Counted from the first letter of the stretch, positions 55,125 to 62,651 are shown. The stretch: DNA of 64,000 nt from Paraburkholderia flagellata (GCF_021390645.1 NZ_JAJEJT010000005.1:496001-560000), one strand, 5' to 3'. Made by a program: numbers and translations. The notes: generated from the sequence alone by a model not told the origin.

Positions 55125-55889
55125 ATGGTGCAACGTACCGTTTCCAGCAAGACCGCCCCCAGAAAAGGACGCCCAACTGAACTCCGGCGCGCGGAGCAGC
55201 AGCGTTCGCAGGAAACGCGGGGCATTATCTTGAATGCTGCGCTTTCGGAATTCGCGGCGAAAGGCTTTGAGGCGGCGAGCATACGCAATATTGCGGACCG
55301 GGTCGGATTGCAACACCCGCTCATCACATATCATTACCGCTCGAAAGATGTTCTATGGCAGGCGGTAGCCGAGTACGTCTTCGAACGTATCCGCTCCGAG
55401 TGGGACGCCTATCTTGCGGAGACACCCGCTCTGAGCGCGGTAGATCATGTCAAGGGGATGTACAAGGCCCTGTTCAAATTTACGGTCGACTATCCCGAGT
55501 TCCACCGCTTCATGCTCCAGGAATTCCTGTGCTATAGCCCAAGGCTGCAATGGCTCGCTGACACGGTGCTCAAGCCGCTTATCAACTGGGTGCTGCCACA
55601 GATTCACGCCGCACAGGAAGAAGGTGCATTGCCCCAATGCGAACCCATCATCTTCCACTATTTGTTGATCAGTCTGACGTCCACCCTTTCAGGTTTCGGC
55701 CCAGAGATGCAGGCGACGGCCAATATTTCGCCGTCGGATCCCAACGTGGTCGAAACGTACTGGCAAACGGTTGAGGAGATCATCTTCCAAAAGCAGAAAC
55801 GCCCAAGCCGGTCAGCAAAGGCCGAACCGCGGTCGAATCAAATCGAAAAGCCGCCGCGCATGGCGGGGCGTTCGAAGACCGCCGCCTAG
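55125..55889 (+). CDS. TetR-family regulator 2
   Basis: This 254-residue regulator is a paralogue of TetR 1: LNAALSEFAAKGFEAASI, RNIADRVGLQHPLITYHYRS, DYPEFHRFMLQEFLCYSPRL and PIIFHYLLISLTSTLSGFGP are shared with conservative changes. It carries an extra basic N-terminal arm and a basic C-terminal tail (KPPRMAGRSKTAA). The ATG at 55125 has a GAGAAG site; an upstream start is open. It is divergent from crotonase 2 and convergent with a porin gene. The near-identity of the recognition helices suggests the two TetRs compete for, or share, one operator family. Confidence 0.92.
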   Translation: MVQRTVSSKTAPRKGRPTELRRAEQQRSQETRGIILNAALSEFAAKGFEAASIRNIADRVGLQHPLITYHYRSKDVLWQAVAEYVFERIRSEWDAYLAETPALSAVDHVKGMYKALFKFTVDYPEFHRFMLQEFLCYSPRLQWLADTVLKPLINWVLPQIHAAQEEGALPQCEPIIFHYLLISLTSTLSGFGPEMQATANISPSDPNVVETYWQTVEEIIFQKQKRPSRSAKAEPRSNQIEKPPRMAGRSKTAA

Positions 55890-55945
55890 ATCGCTGTTAG
55901 AACACTCAAGATTCGCGCGTGCATTTCACGCGCGACCATCACATA

Positions 55946-55963
55946 TAATGTGGATACCTGATT
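55946..55963. repeat. Second copy of the TAATGTGGATACCT element
   Basis: TAATGTGGATACCTGATT matches the element at 47067 in 17 of 18 bases. Here it lies between the convergent ends of tetR 2 and the porin gene, not in an obvious promoter. It is flanked by ATATAAT and ATTATAT and followed by the palindrome ATATGATGCGCGTCATAT at 55964-55981. Confidence 0.55.
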
Positions 55964-56001
55964 ATATGATGCGCGTCATATGCGTATAACCGGCGCTCCC
56001 G

Positions 56002-57096
56002 CTAGAACTTGTGACGCAATCCGATGTGCACAATGCCTTGCGAGCGTCCGCTCGACGGACCCGCAATGTTTGTGATCTGTACTTGCGTAGCCGATCCGCC
56101 GGCTTTCTGCAACTCGGCGACCGCATAGATGTCTGTCCGTTTCGAGAGGTAGTAATCTGCAAAGAGCCCTGTCGCGCGATAGATTGGAGACTGTCCCGTC
56201 GCGGCAAGCGATCCGTGTGTGTATATGTAGACGACACCAGCAAGCACATCCGGGCGAATCTGGTAGCCCAGATTTGCTTCATAGTTGTCGAAGCGAACTT
56301 GACCGCCCTCGAAAGCCTTCCCAAACCGCGTAGAGGTGTACTGAAGTCCGAGCGTCGCTTTCCCGAAACTGTATCGTGCGCCCGCGCCCCAGATTTCCTG
56401 GCTTTCGGCATTGGGCACGTACGTCGCGAAAGCGACCGCGTTCGGGGCAACTCCGCCGAACACGGATGCATATGGATTCTTAATATATGTATAGGCGGCA
56501 GCGGCATAGAGCGGGCCACCTGAGTAACTCAGACCGAACGACTTCACACTGTTCGTAGCGAACTGTCCCGCTACCCCACCGAAGCTATACAGTCCTTCGA
56601 ACGTGAATCCGTAAAGGAGCGGACTGGCGTATTTAACGGCATTGTTAATACGGTTAATGCCGGAGGTATTGTCAACGTCGTTGAGATGAGCGAAGTAGGT
56701 CGACCAGTTCAGACCCGCACTGATTTTCGACAGCAGGTTGGCCATCTCGTCGTATTGACGCCCAAGCGTCACCGTTCCATATGGGCTTGCAATGCCAACG
56801 TAGGCAGATCGACCGAAGAGAGCGCCATTGTTACCGATCTTGCCGGTGGATGGATCAAAACCATTCTCCAGCACAAAGACAGTTTGCAGGCCTCCGCCCA
56901 GATCCTCTACCCCTCGCAGTCCCCATCGCGACACCGAAGCGCCGCCACTCTGCAACGCCCAATTCGAATGCCCATTTTGATTGCTGACGTAGGTGATACC
57001 TTCATCCACGATCCCATACAACGTCACGCTGCTCTGCGCGTACGCGGATGCCGACGATGCACAGAGCAAAGCGACGACGCACGATAGTTCCTTCAT
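56002..57096 (-). CDS. Gram-negative porin, Burkholderia type (regulon member)
   Basis: This 364-residue trimeric porin has a signal peptide ending in SASAYAQ, then SSVTLYGIVDEGITYVSN, RWGLRGVEDLGGGLQTVFVL, VTLGRQYDEMANLLSKI and a terminal GLRHKF. GGAG eight bases before the ATG sets the start. A TetR-type operator (57167) plus a GGGACTATCCC dyad precede it with the same spacing as in the MFS promoter, so outer-membrane entry and inner-membrane import of the substrate appear to be co-controlled. Confidence 0.94.
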   Translation of the reverse strand: MKELSCVVALLCASSASAYAQSSVTLYGIVDEGITYVSNQNGHSNWALQSGGASVSRWGLRGVEDLGGGLQTVFVLENGFDPSTGKIGNNGALFGRSAYVGIASPYGTVTLGRQYDEMANLLSKISAGLNWSTYFAHLNDVDNTSGINRINNAVKYASPLLYGFTFEGLYSFGGVAGQFATNSVKSFGLSYSGGPLYAAAAYTYIKNPYASVFGGVAPNAVAFATYVPNAESQEIWGAGARYSFGKATLGLQYTSTRFGKAFEGGQVRFDNYEANLGYQIRPDVLAGVVYIYTHGSLAATGQSPIYRATGLFADYYLSKRTDIYAVAELQKAGGSATQVQITNIAGPSSGRSQGIVHIGLRHKF

Positions 57097-57166
57097 TTTC
57101 AGTCTCCTCTGACGTTTTGAATTGATTTCATCCGAGCAGCGTGGTTGGTGAATCGAACCGTTTTTT

Positions 57167-57188
57167 AACTTTACCAGTCGTACAGCAT
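57167..57188. promoter_or_regulatory. TetR-type operator, site 7 (porin)
   Basis: AACTTTACCA-GT-CGTACAGCAT lies 71 bases upstream of the porin start codon. The left half seems to carry a one-base shift relative to the consensus; the right half CGTACAG is identical to site 5. Confidence 0.65.
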
Positions 57189-57194
57189 TGTGCG

Positions 57195-57208
57195 ACTGGG
57201 ACTATCCC
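57195..57208. promoter_or_regulatory. GGGACTATCCC dyad of the porin promoter
   Basis: ACTGGGACTATCCC is identical to the copy at 53666 and begins at the same distance from its operator. The intervening bases are also similar (ATTGTG in both). Confidence 0.65.
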
Positions 57209-57503
57209 CTAATGCACGACTCCCCAATCGGGGTTCGCTTCCAGTGGATCTGTGCAGGATTCCAACTCGTCGGTGTGACCGGCTCGGCAAAGAGGTTCGT
57301 CTCGTGCGCAACAGAAGATCAGCAGTCCGAACACAATTGACGACGCGATAAACGCGCCGACGCAGAGCGCAACCCGTTGCTCGAGGGGATTCGGACGTCT
57401 AGTCTGAATCTGGTGAGATAGCCTGCTCGTCTATCGTCTGAATGAAGCGGATTGCGAAGGCGTGTTCCCCTGCTGGCACCATGAATCTGATGGTGATATC
57501 ACT

Positions 57504-57525
57504 ATACTTTTCATTCGTAAAATTT
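57504..57525. promoter_or_regulatory. TetR-type operator, site 8 (amidohydrolase)
   Basis: ATACTTTTCA-TT-CGTAAAATTT lies 86 bases upstream of the amidohydrolase ATG. It is nested in a wider perfect inverted repeat, CACTATAC (57500-57507) and GTATAGTG (57529-57536). Confidence 0.75.
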
Positions 57526-57610
57526 AGTGTATAGTGCAGCTGAACCGGAGGCGGGTTAGCGTGACCTGCCCTCATGCCAGTCAGGAAGGCCAAACCAGGA
57601 GACAACAGTC

Positions 57611-58534
57611 ATGTCGACGCGCAAGATAGACACCCACCAGCATTTCCTTCCGAAGATGTACATCGACGCAGTAGGGCTCGACATACTGAACGCTGCAATG
57701 CCAAATGGCGTCGCCCCTAAGTGGTCCGTCGAAGCGGCCTTAGCCATGATGGACGAAAACGGCATCGACGAAGGCATTCTCTCCATCTCGTCCGGACCGA
57801 AGATTCCGGACGCCGCGACTCTTCTGCGCAAATGCAATGACTATGCGGCGGATCTCCGGGAACGCCATCCAGGGCGCTTCGGTTCCTTTGCAAGCTTGCC
57901 TTTACCGGATATCGATGCAGCCCTGAAAGAAGTGCGTTATAGCGTCGATGAGTTGAAAGTCGACGGATTCATTCTCTTCACGAACTACGATGGCATGTAT
58001 CTGGGCGATCCGCATTTCACTCCATTGCTGGAGGAGCTGGATCGGCGCGGCGCGGTAGTCTTTGTTCACCCGAATCAGCCGCCCCACGACATACCGCGCG
58101 TCGCGCCTGCATCTGTGCTCGAGTATCCGTTCGAAACGACACGTACCGCCGCGAGCCTCATCATCTCGGGTGCAGTGAGCCGCTTCAAGAACGTGAAGTT
58201 CATTCTGTCACACGCCGGGGGGACGTTGCCGTTCCTCGTTCCGCGCCTTGCGCTGTCTATTTCGATGATGCCAGGAGCAATCGAGCGTGTGGGTGACCCG
58301 CTCGAGGCGGTCCGCTCCCTCTATTTCGACACGGCTCTTTCCGGCGGAGCAGCGCCGCTGAGCGCACTTGCGCAAGTGACGACACCAGATCACATCCTGT
58401 TCGGAACGGACTTTCCGTTTGCGCCGACCGCCGCGATCCGGCAGTTCGGTACGGCACTCGACAACATCGAGATTCCCGGTGTTGAGATGAACAAGGTGTA
58501 CGGTGAGAACGCCGCTCGGTTGCTTGGTCGGTAA
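57611..58534 (+). CDS. Amidohydrolase-2 (ACMSD-like) decarboxylase/hydrolase
   Basis: This 307-residue metal-dependent enzyme is related to ACMSD and 6-methylsalicylate decarboxylase. It has the HxH start KIDTHQHFLPK (His9, His11), VVFVHPNQPP with the third His, FILSHAGGTLPFLV with the fourth, and LFGTDFPFAP with the metal/catalytic Asp. GGAG nine bases before the ATG sets the start. It carries a regional TetR-type operator and is divergent from the porin. In this setting it could decarboxylate a second hydroxybenzoate to a phenol such as resorcinol, or hydrolyse a ring product; the sequence cannot decide. Confidence 0.9.
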   Translation: MSTRKIDTHQHFLPKMYIDAVGLDILNAAMPNGVAPKWSVEAALAMMDENGIDEGILSISSGPKIPDAATLLRKCNDYAADLRERHPGRFGSFASLPLPDIDAALKEVRYSVDELKVDGFILFTNYDGMYLGDPHFTPLLEELDRRGAVVFVHPNQPPHDIPRVAPASVLEYPFETTRTAASLIISGAVSRFKNVKFILSHAGGTLPFLVPRLALSISMMPGAIERVGDPLEAVRSLYFDTALSGGAAPLSALAQVTTPDHILFGTDFPFAPTAAIRQFGTALDNIEIPGVEMNKVYGENAARLLGR

Positions 58535-58846
58535 CCGGGAATTCACTTCAGGTTCGCAGTTCCTGGAGCCGTGTGGCATGCCTCGCCGTGTCTAGCGCGA
58601 ACGCGCGATCAACAAGGTAGTGCGGATCGCGCGCTTGAGCGTCATAGGGTCACGCACTGCTCTAGACGCCCCGACTTTGGCGCCCTCAAACGAGCAGACA
58701 CATGTGCAGGAAATCGGGCCCGTCGCGTCAACGTAGAGGGTGGCCCGACTATAGAAACTGGGTACAACCAGGACGGTCTGCGCCTGCAAGCAGGAGGGCG
58801 CAGGCAAGATCGGCCGCGGCCGGAGCGGGCAGTTCCCCACGAATTT
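58535..58846. other. Intergenic, no gene seen
   Basis: This gap lies between the convergent amidohydrolase gene and a small hypothetical gene. Open frames here overlap in antisense and have no recognisable product. No clear terminator was found. Confidence 0.45.
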
Positions 58847-59125
58847 TCAATTGCATCGCATCATCGGACGCTGACTCGCCGGCGGGAAAACTTGCCATGT
58901 TCCGTTGGGGTGCCTGAAGAACAAGAACGAAAGCGCCCTTTCTTCTCGCGCTATCTCAACACACACGAATCGAGTTCTACCGGCGGCCGTTCGACTGAAG
59001 TGGGTCACACGAACAGACGCAGCCTGATCCTGAGCCTGCCACAGCCACTTGTCGACCAGCGAACGAAGCGATCCCTCAAGGAACTTCACCCGCTCTTGTG
59101 CGGGAACCGTCACGTGTGAGCTCAT
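58847..59125 (-). CDS. Small hypothetical protein (regulon member)
   Basis: I do not recognise this 92-residue protein. It begins MSSHVTVPAQERVKFLEGSL, is mixed alpha/beta in appearance, has no signal peptide, and contains an aromatic-rich stretch (SFLFFRHPNGTWQVFPP). GGAG lies nine bases before the ATG at 59125. It is preceded by two TetR-type operators 34 bases apart, the same arrangement as in front of the MFS gene; this regulatory context is the best argument that it is a real gene of the catabolic regulon. It could be a small accessory or sensor protein. Confidence 0.6.
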   Translation of the reverse strand: MSSHVTVPAQERVKFLEGSLRSLVDKWLWQAQDQAASVRVTHFSRTAAGRTRFVCVEIAREERALSFLFFRHPNGTWQVFPPASQRPMMRCN

Positions 59126-59445
59126 TTGATCCGTCTCCGTTCGTGCACATGAACTGAAAAACACTACGACAGCCAGCGATCACCGATGCTGCGTGACTTC
59201 GCCGATAGGACCTGCTCCGCAAGTCTGGTTGTGCTTTACGCCGGCAACGACGACTCTGACAGCGATAGCTGCATTCATTATCCTTATCGGTCGTGCAGTT
59301 TTACTCTAGTCTATATTTTTCCGATCGTAAAGTATTATTTGGCGAGGACATTCGAGCGCCGGAAACACGCACGGCAAGGTACACAGCGCCCGTGAACGCG
59401 AGTGCCGCCCGTCGCCCTGCCTGAATCGCACAGAAAGAGAACAAC
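59126..59445. other. Promoter region of the small hypothetical gene
   Basis: The gap between the small minus-strand gene and the MscS remnant contains the paired operators at 59280-59335. Nothing else is recognisable. Confidence 0.5.
59280..59335. promoter_or_regulatory. Paired TetR-type operators, sites 9 and 10
   Basis: Site 9 (59280-59301) reads ATCCTTATCG-GT-CGTGCAGTTT and site 10 (59314-59335) reads TATTTTTCCG-AT-CGTAAAGTAT. Their centres are 34 bases apart, as in the MFS promoter, with TTTACTCTAGTC between them. They lie about 155 bases upstream of the small hypothetical gene. Confidence 0.75.
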
Positions 59446-59852
59446 GTGAATCTGGCGCTTCTATCCGCCGCCATACTGGTCGCGATCACTCTCGTGGGAG
59501 TGCTCGGGTTCCGGCAATTCTCTGACAAAGTCCGGATCACGTTCGACCTGGATTTTTTCTCCATCAGCTTCTACTTTCACAAACAAGGCATTTTCTTTCC
59601 CGTGTTTCCGCCCTTGCACGCTCCTGCCGAAAGTAGCGCCTTGTGGTTTGCGTGCAATAGGTGGTGCATGGTGGCTGCTGGGTTCGCGGATTGTTGTCGC
59701 CGTTGTCCGGTTCGCGCATCATCGAGCCAAACGTTCGCGCAGAGCTAGACTTTTCTCAGACCTCTTCGTCGCCGCTATTTATATCGCGACCGTCGCAATC
59801 GTCCTCAACTCGGTCTTCGCACTGTCAGTCACAGGCGTGGTGTCCACGTCTG
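59446..59852 (+). pseudogene. Truncated, frameshifted MscS-type mechanosensitive channel gene
   Basis: The first frame encodes MNLALLSAAILVAITLVGV, a beta-rich linker and FPPLHAPAESSALW; the next frame continues LRAIGGAWWLLGSRIVVAVV and then SDLFVAAIYIATVAIVLNSV, FALSVTGVVSTS. Deleting one T from the run at 59647-59649 joins them as ALWLRAIGGAWWLL, the normal membrane domain of long MscS-family channels. The gene stops where the conserved GVIAIVLGLA pore segment should follow, shortly before the convergent LysR gene, so the pore and beta domains are absent. Confidence 0.78.
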
Positions 59853-59881
59853 AGCTGAACCCGCATGCCGGTGGATCTTCC

Positions 59882-60796
59882 TCAGCACTGCACAGCAATG
59901 GGAACGCGTTCCACCAGGAAGTCGACGAACGCCCGCACGGAGGGAAGCAGGCCCCTCCGAGACGGGATGAGCAGGCTGATTGTCGCCACGCCCGCCGTCC
60001 ATTGAGGCAGGACACGCAGGAGTTGCCCCGTCCTCACCTCAGACTGCCCCACGTAGCCCGGCAACGCCACAATGCCGACACTCTGGCAAGCCGCTACTTT
60101 CAGCGTGGCCATGTCGTCGCTCAGCAGCTTCGGCTCGAAGGGAATCACTTCCGCCCGTTCAGCACCCGGCGTGTCGTGCAGTCGCCACGCGTGAGTGTCG
60201 TGACCGCCGCCAAGCGCGACGCCGTCGTGATCCGCAAGGTCGGCAGGCGACTTGGGCACGCCCTTGCGCTTCAAATACGCTGACCCGGCAAACAAGTGCC
60301 AGGGCGTCGTCGCCAGATGCCGCTGGACGAGCGTGGAATCCGGCAGCGGCGTGGAATGCGCGCGAAGACACAAATCGAAGCCCTCCTGAAGCGGATCAAC
60401 GTGCCGGTTGGTAGCGTGCTGGACGATACGCACACGCGGATACTCGGCCATGAACTTCGGAATCAACTCGGCCAGCGCCAACTGCGCAAAGGCGACTGAG
60501 CACGTCATGCGGATGGTCCCGCTCGGTTCTGCCGTGCGTTGGCGCACGATACTCTCGGCGGCTTCGGCTTCCACCAGCATGGCGACCGCGTGCTTGTAAA
60601 ACGCCTCGCCAACTTCCGTCACGACGAAGCGCCGCGAAGTCCGCTGGATCAGCCTGGCATCGAGCGTGGCCTCGAGCGCGAGGATGCGGCGGCTCAAACT
60701 CGACTTGGGCACATCGAGCGCATGGGCCGCCGCGGTGATGCCCTTGTGTTCGACGACCTGCACAAAGTAGTAGACATCGTTCAGATCGAGCATCAT
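59882..60796 (-). CDS. LysR-family transcriptional regulator
   Basis: This 304-residue LTTR has MLDLNDVYYFVQVVEHKGIT followed by AAAHALDVPKSSLSRRI as helix-turn-helix, and a PBP2-type effector domain of the CrgA branch. It is divergent from a Tat-exported isochorismatase-family gene with 144 bases between, so that gene is the probable target. A TCCA-N7-TGGA dyad near 60841-60855 in that gap could be its site. Its 3' end abuts the MscS remnant. Confidence 0.92.
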   Translation of the reverse strand: MMLDLNDVYYFVQVVEHKGITAAAHALDVPKSSLSRRILALEATLDARLIQRTSRRFVVTEVGEAFYKHAVAMLVEAEAAESIVRQRTAEPSGTIRMTCSVAFAQLALAELIPKFMAEYPRVRIVQHATNRHVDPLQEGFDLCLRAHSTPLPDSTLVQRHLATTPWHLFAGSAYLKRKGVPKSPADLADHDGVALGGGHDTHAWRLHDTPGAERAEVIPFEPKLLSDDMATLKVAACQSVGIVALPGYVGQSEVRTGQLLRVLPQWTAGVATISLLIPSRRGLLPSVRAFVDFLVERVPIAVQC

Positions 60797-60940
60797 CCCC
60801 CCTTTTTTTTGGCCGAAAGTCTCATGGGTGGGATGATAAGTCCATTTTTCCTGGATTGTTCGGCGTTTGTCCCATAGCTATAGTCCATTCAAGCCCGAGA
60901 CGTTGATCGACCGACCGCGTGGACGGGCACCGAGCCCATC

Positions 60941-61696
60941 ATGGACCGACGCCAATTCCTGAACCAGTCGAACGCCGCAGTCGCAGCCACCGTGCTCGCC
61001 GCGGGCACGAGCCTCTTCGGCGCAACACAAGCCGCAGCCGCAACCAACCCTTCCAGTGGAAACAAGATCATGAACTCGACTTCGTCACACGTCCTCGAAC
61101 GCCTGACCCGCGATAACGCGGTCCTTCTTCTCGTCGATCACCAGGTGGGCCTCTACACCGGCGTGCGCGACATCGAGACCCTGCAGCTCAAGCACAATGT
61201 CGTCGGACTCGCGAAGGCGGCCCTTGCGCTGAAGGTACCTGTGATCGTCACCACCACAACGGAAAAGATGTGGGGGCCGCTGATCCCCGAACTGGCCGAG
61301 GCGCTTCCGGGCATTCGGCATATTGAACGGACCACGGTGAACGCCTGGGACGACCGCCGCGTGGTCGAAGCGATCAAAGCCACCGGCCGCAAGAAGCTCA
61401 TCATCACCGGCATCTCCACGGACGTCTGTCTAGCGTTTCCGGCTATCTCGGCAATCGCGGACGGATATGCAAGTTACGCGGTCATCGACGCATCCGGTGG
61501 TTTCAGCCAGACGCAAGTCGATATGGGCGTGCTACGCATGCAGCAAGCGGGCGTGATACCGGTCGGCTACTCCAATGTCGCCGTCGAGATACTTGCCGAC
61601 AATGCCGCCCCCGAAGCGCAAGCCGTCTACGCCGCACTGGGAATCCCGTTTGCTGGTCTCGTCTTCGACTTGAAGCAGGCCTTTGCCAAAGGGTAA
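60941..61696 (+). CDS. Exported isochorismatase-family hydrolase
   Basis: This 251-residue cysteine hydrolase has the catalytic Asp in LLLVDHQVGLYTGV, the cis-peptide and Lys region near KVPVIVTTTTEKMWGP, and the nucleophile in ITGISTDVCLAFPA. The N-terminus MDRRQFLNQSNAAVAATVLA is a twin-arginine-like signal, so it is probably exported folded. YcaC-like members of this family hydrolyse amides or unknown small molecules. It is divergent from a LysR gene and followed 21 bases later by a decayed copy of itself. Confidence 0.9.
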   Translation: MDRRQFLNQSNAAVAATVLAAGTSLFGATQAAAATNPSSGNKIMNSTSSHVLERLTRDNAVLLLVDHQVGLYTGVRDIETLQLKHNVVGLAKAALALKVPVIVTTTTEKMWGPLIPELAEALPGIRHIERTTVNAWDDRRVVEAIKATGRKKLIITGISTDVCLAFPAISAIADGYASYAVIDASGGFSQTQVDMGVLRMQQAGVIPVGYSNVAVEILADNAAPEAQAVYAALGIPFAGLVFDLKQAFAKG

Positions 61697-61717
61697 ATGT
61701 AGTCGTCACGGACCGAT

Positions 61718-62276
61718 GTGGCAGACGAGAGGCTTGCCAGTCACAACGCAGCTTTGTTTCACGTCGACCATCAAGAAGGGCTCGACACCGGGGTGCGAGA
61801 CATCGCCACGCTTGGACTGAAACACAACGTGGTCGGCCTCACCAAGGCGGCGCTCGCCCTCGGCATTCCTGTCGTGGTGACCACCACCGCGGAGAGCATG
61901 TGGGACCCCATGATCCCTGAACTGGCTGCTGTGCTGCCAACGCACAAAGTCATCGAGCGAACAACCGTTAATGCCTGGGCCGACCCACGGGTCGTTCAGG
62001 TGTCTGTTTGGCTTTTCCAGCCATCGCTGCACTACGCGGACGGCTATACGTCGGACGCGGTCATCTACGCCTCCGCGTGGTTTCTCACAGACTCAGGTGG
62101 ACCTTGGTGTCGCTCGTATGGTGCAAGTTGATGTGATCCCGGTTGGCTACTCGACCTTTGCCGTCGAACTGCTCGCCGACAATGCGGCGCCCGAGGCAAA
62201 GCCGTGTACGAAGGCCTGGGTATCCGGTTCAGGGCATGTGCGTCATGCTGGCTTCGTTATCCGATCTCGCACCTAA
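61718..62276 (+). pseudogene. Decayed tandem copy of the isochorismatase-family gene
   Basis: The first frame repeats the upstream gene: VDHQEGLDTGVRDIATLGLK, HNVVGLTKAALALGIPVVVT, IERTTVNAWADPRVV. The segment holding the catalytic Cys (ATGRKKLIITGISTDV) is deleted, after which homology continues as HYADGYTSDAVIYAS and then shifts frame to GFSQTQVDLGVARMVQVDVI and PVGYSTFAVELLADNAAPEA. The copy lacks the signal peptide. It arose by tandem duplication followed by deletion and frameshift, and cannot be active. Confidence 0.9.
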
Positions 62277-62651
62277 GCCATGCACCGGTTCGGAGGCCAG
62301 GATAGAACTCTCTGCGCAATTACATAGGAATACGAATAGTTTAAAAATCCATGGTTGAATTCGTTAGATCTGCGTGGCTGACATCCTCGGTGCGGCACTC
62401 GCCGATGGCAGGGTTCGTAACGAGTATTGAGGACTCAATCCGGCGCACGGCGTGCGCGGTGCCAGACGCTCACGAGGCGCAGTTCGCTGCGCGGCATCAG
62501 GACGTCAGAGTCAGCAGATGCCCCTTTGCCTGAAGACCGGCTTTGTGCACTCTGCGCTGTCGGGTGCAAAACTTTGGCGGACCGTTAGTCGCGTTTATCC
62601 GTCAGGCCGTCACAGTGCATAACGGCCAATAGCGGTTTGACATTCGGCCCA
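62277..62651. other. Intergenic, no gene seen
   Basis: This 375-base gap lies between the isochorismatase relic and the 3' end of the alpha-hydroxy-acid dehydrogenase gene. I see no gene, RNA or clear terminator. Confidence 0.5.

Larger units (their letters stand above)
57097..57610. other. Divergent promoter region of porin and amidohydrolase
   Basis: This 514-base gap holds operators at 57167 and 57504 and a GGGACTATCCC dyad. A minus-strand stretch near 57230-57400 could encode a single membrane segment but has no start codon. Confidence 0.55.

Noticed and set aside
57226..57400. Minus-strand stretch with a plausible membrane helix (VALCVGAFIASSIVFGLLIF)
   Set aside because: The frame has no start codon before the helix and no ribosome site; it could be a remnant but the evidence is too weak.
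57399..57605. Minus-strand frame of 68 codons in the porin-amidohydrolase gap
   Set aside because: It covers the amidohydrolase operator and promoter and has no family resemblance.
58571..59119. Plus-strand frame of 182 codons
   Set aside because: It is antisense to the better-supported 92-residue gene, and its Arg/Cys-rich composition is not protein-like.
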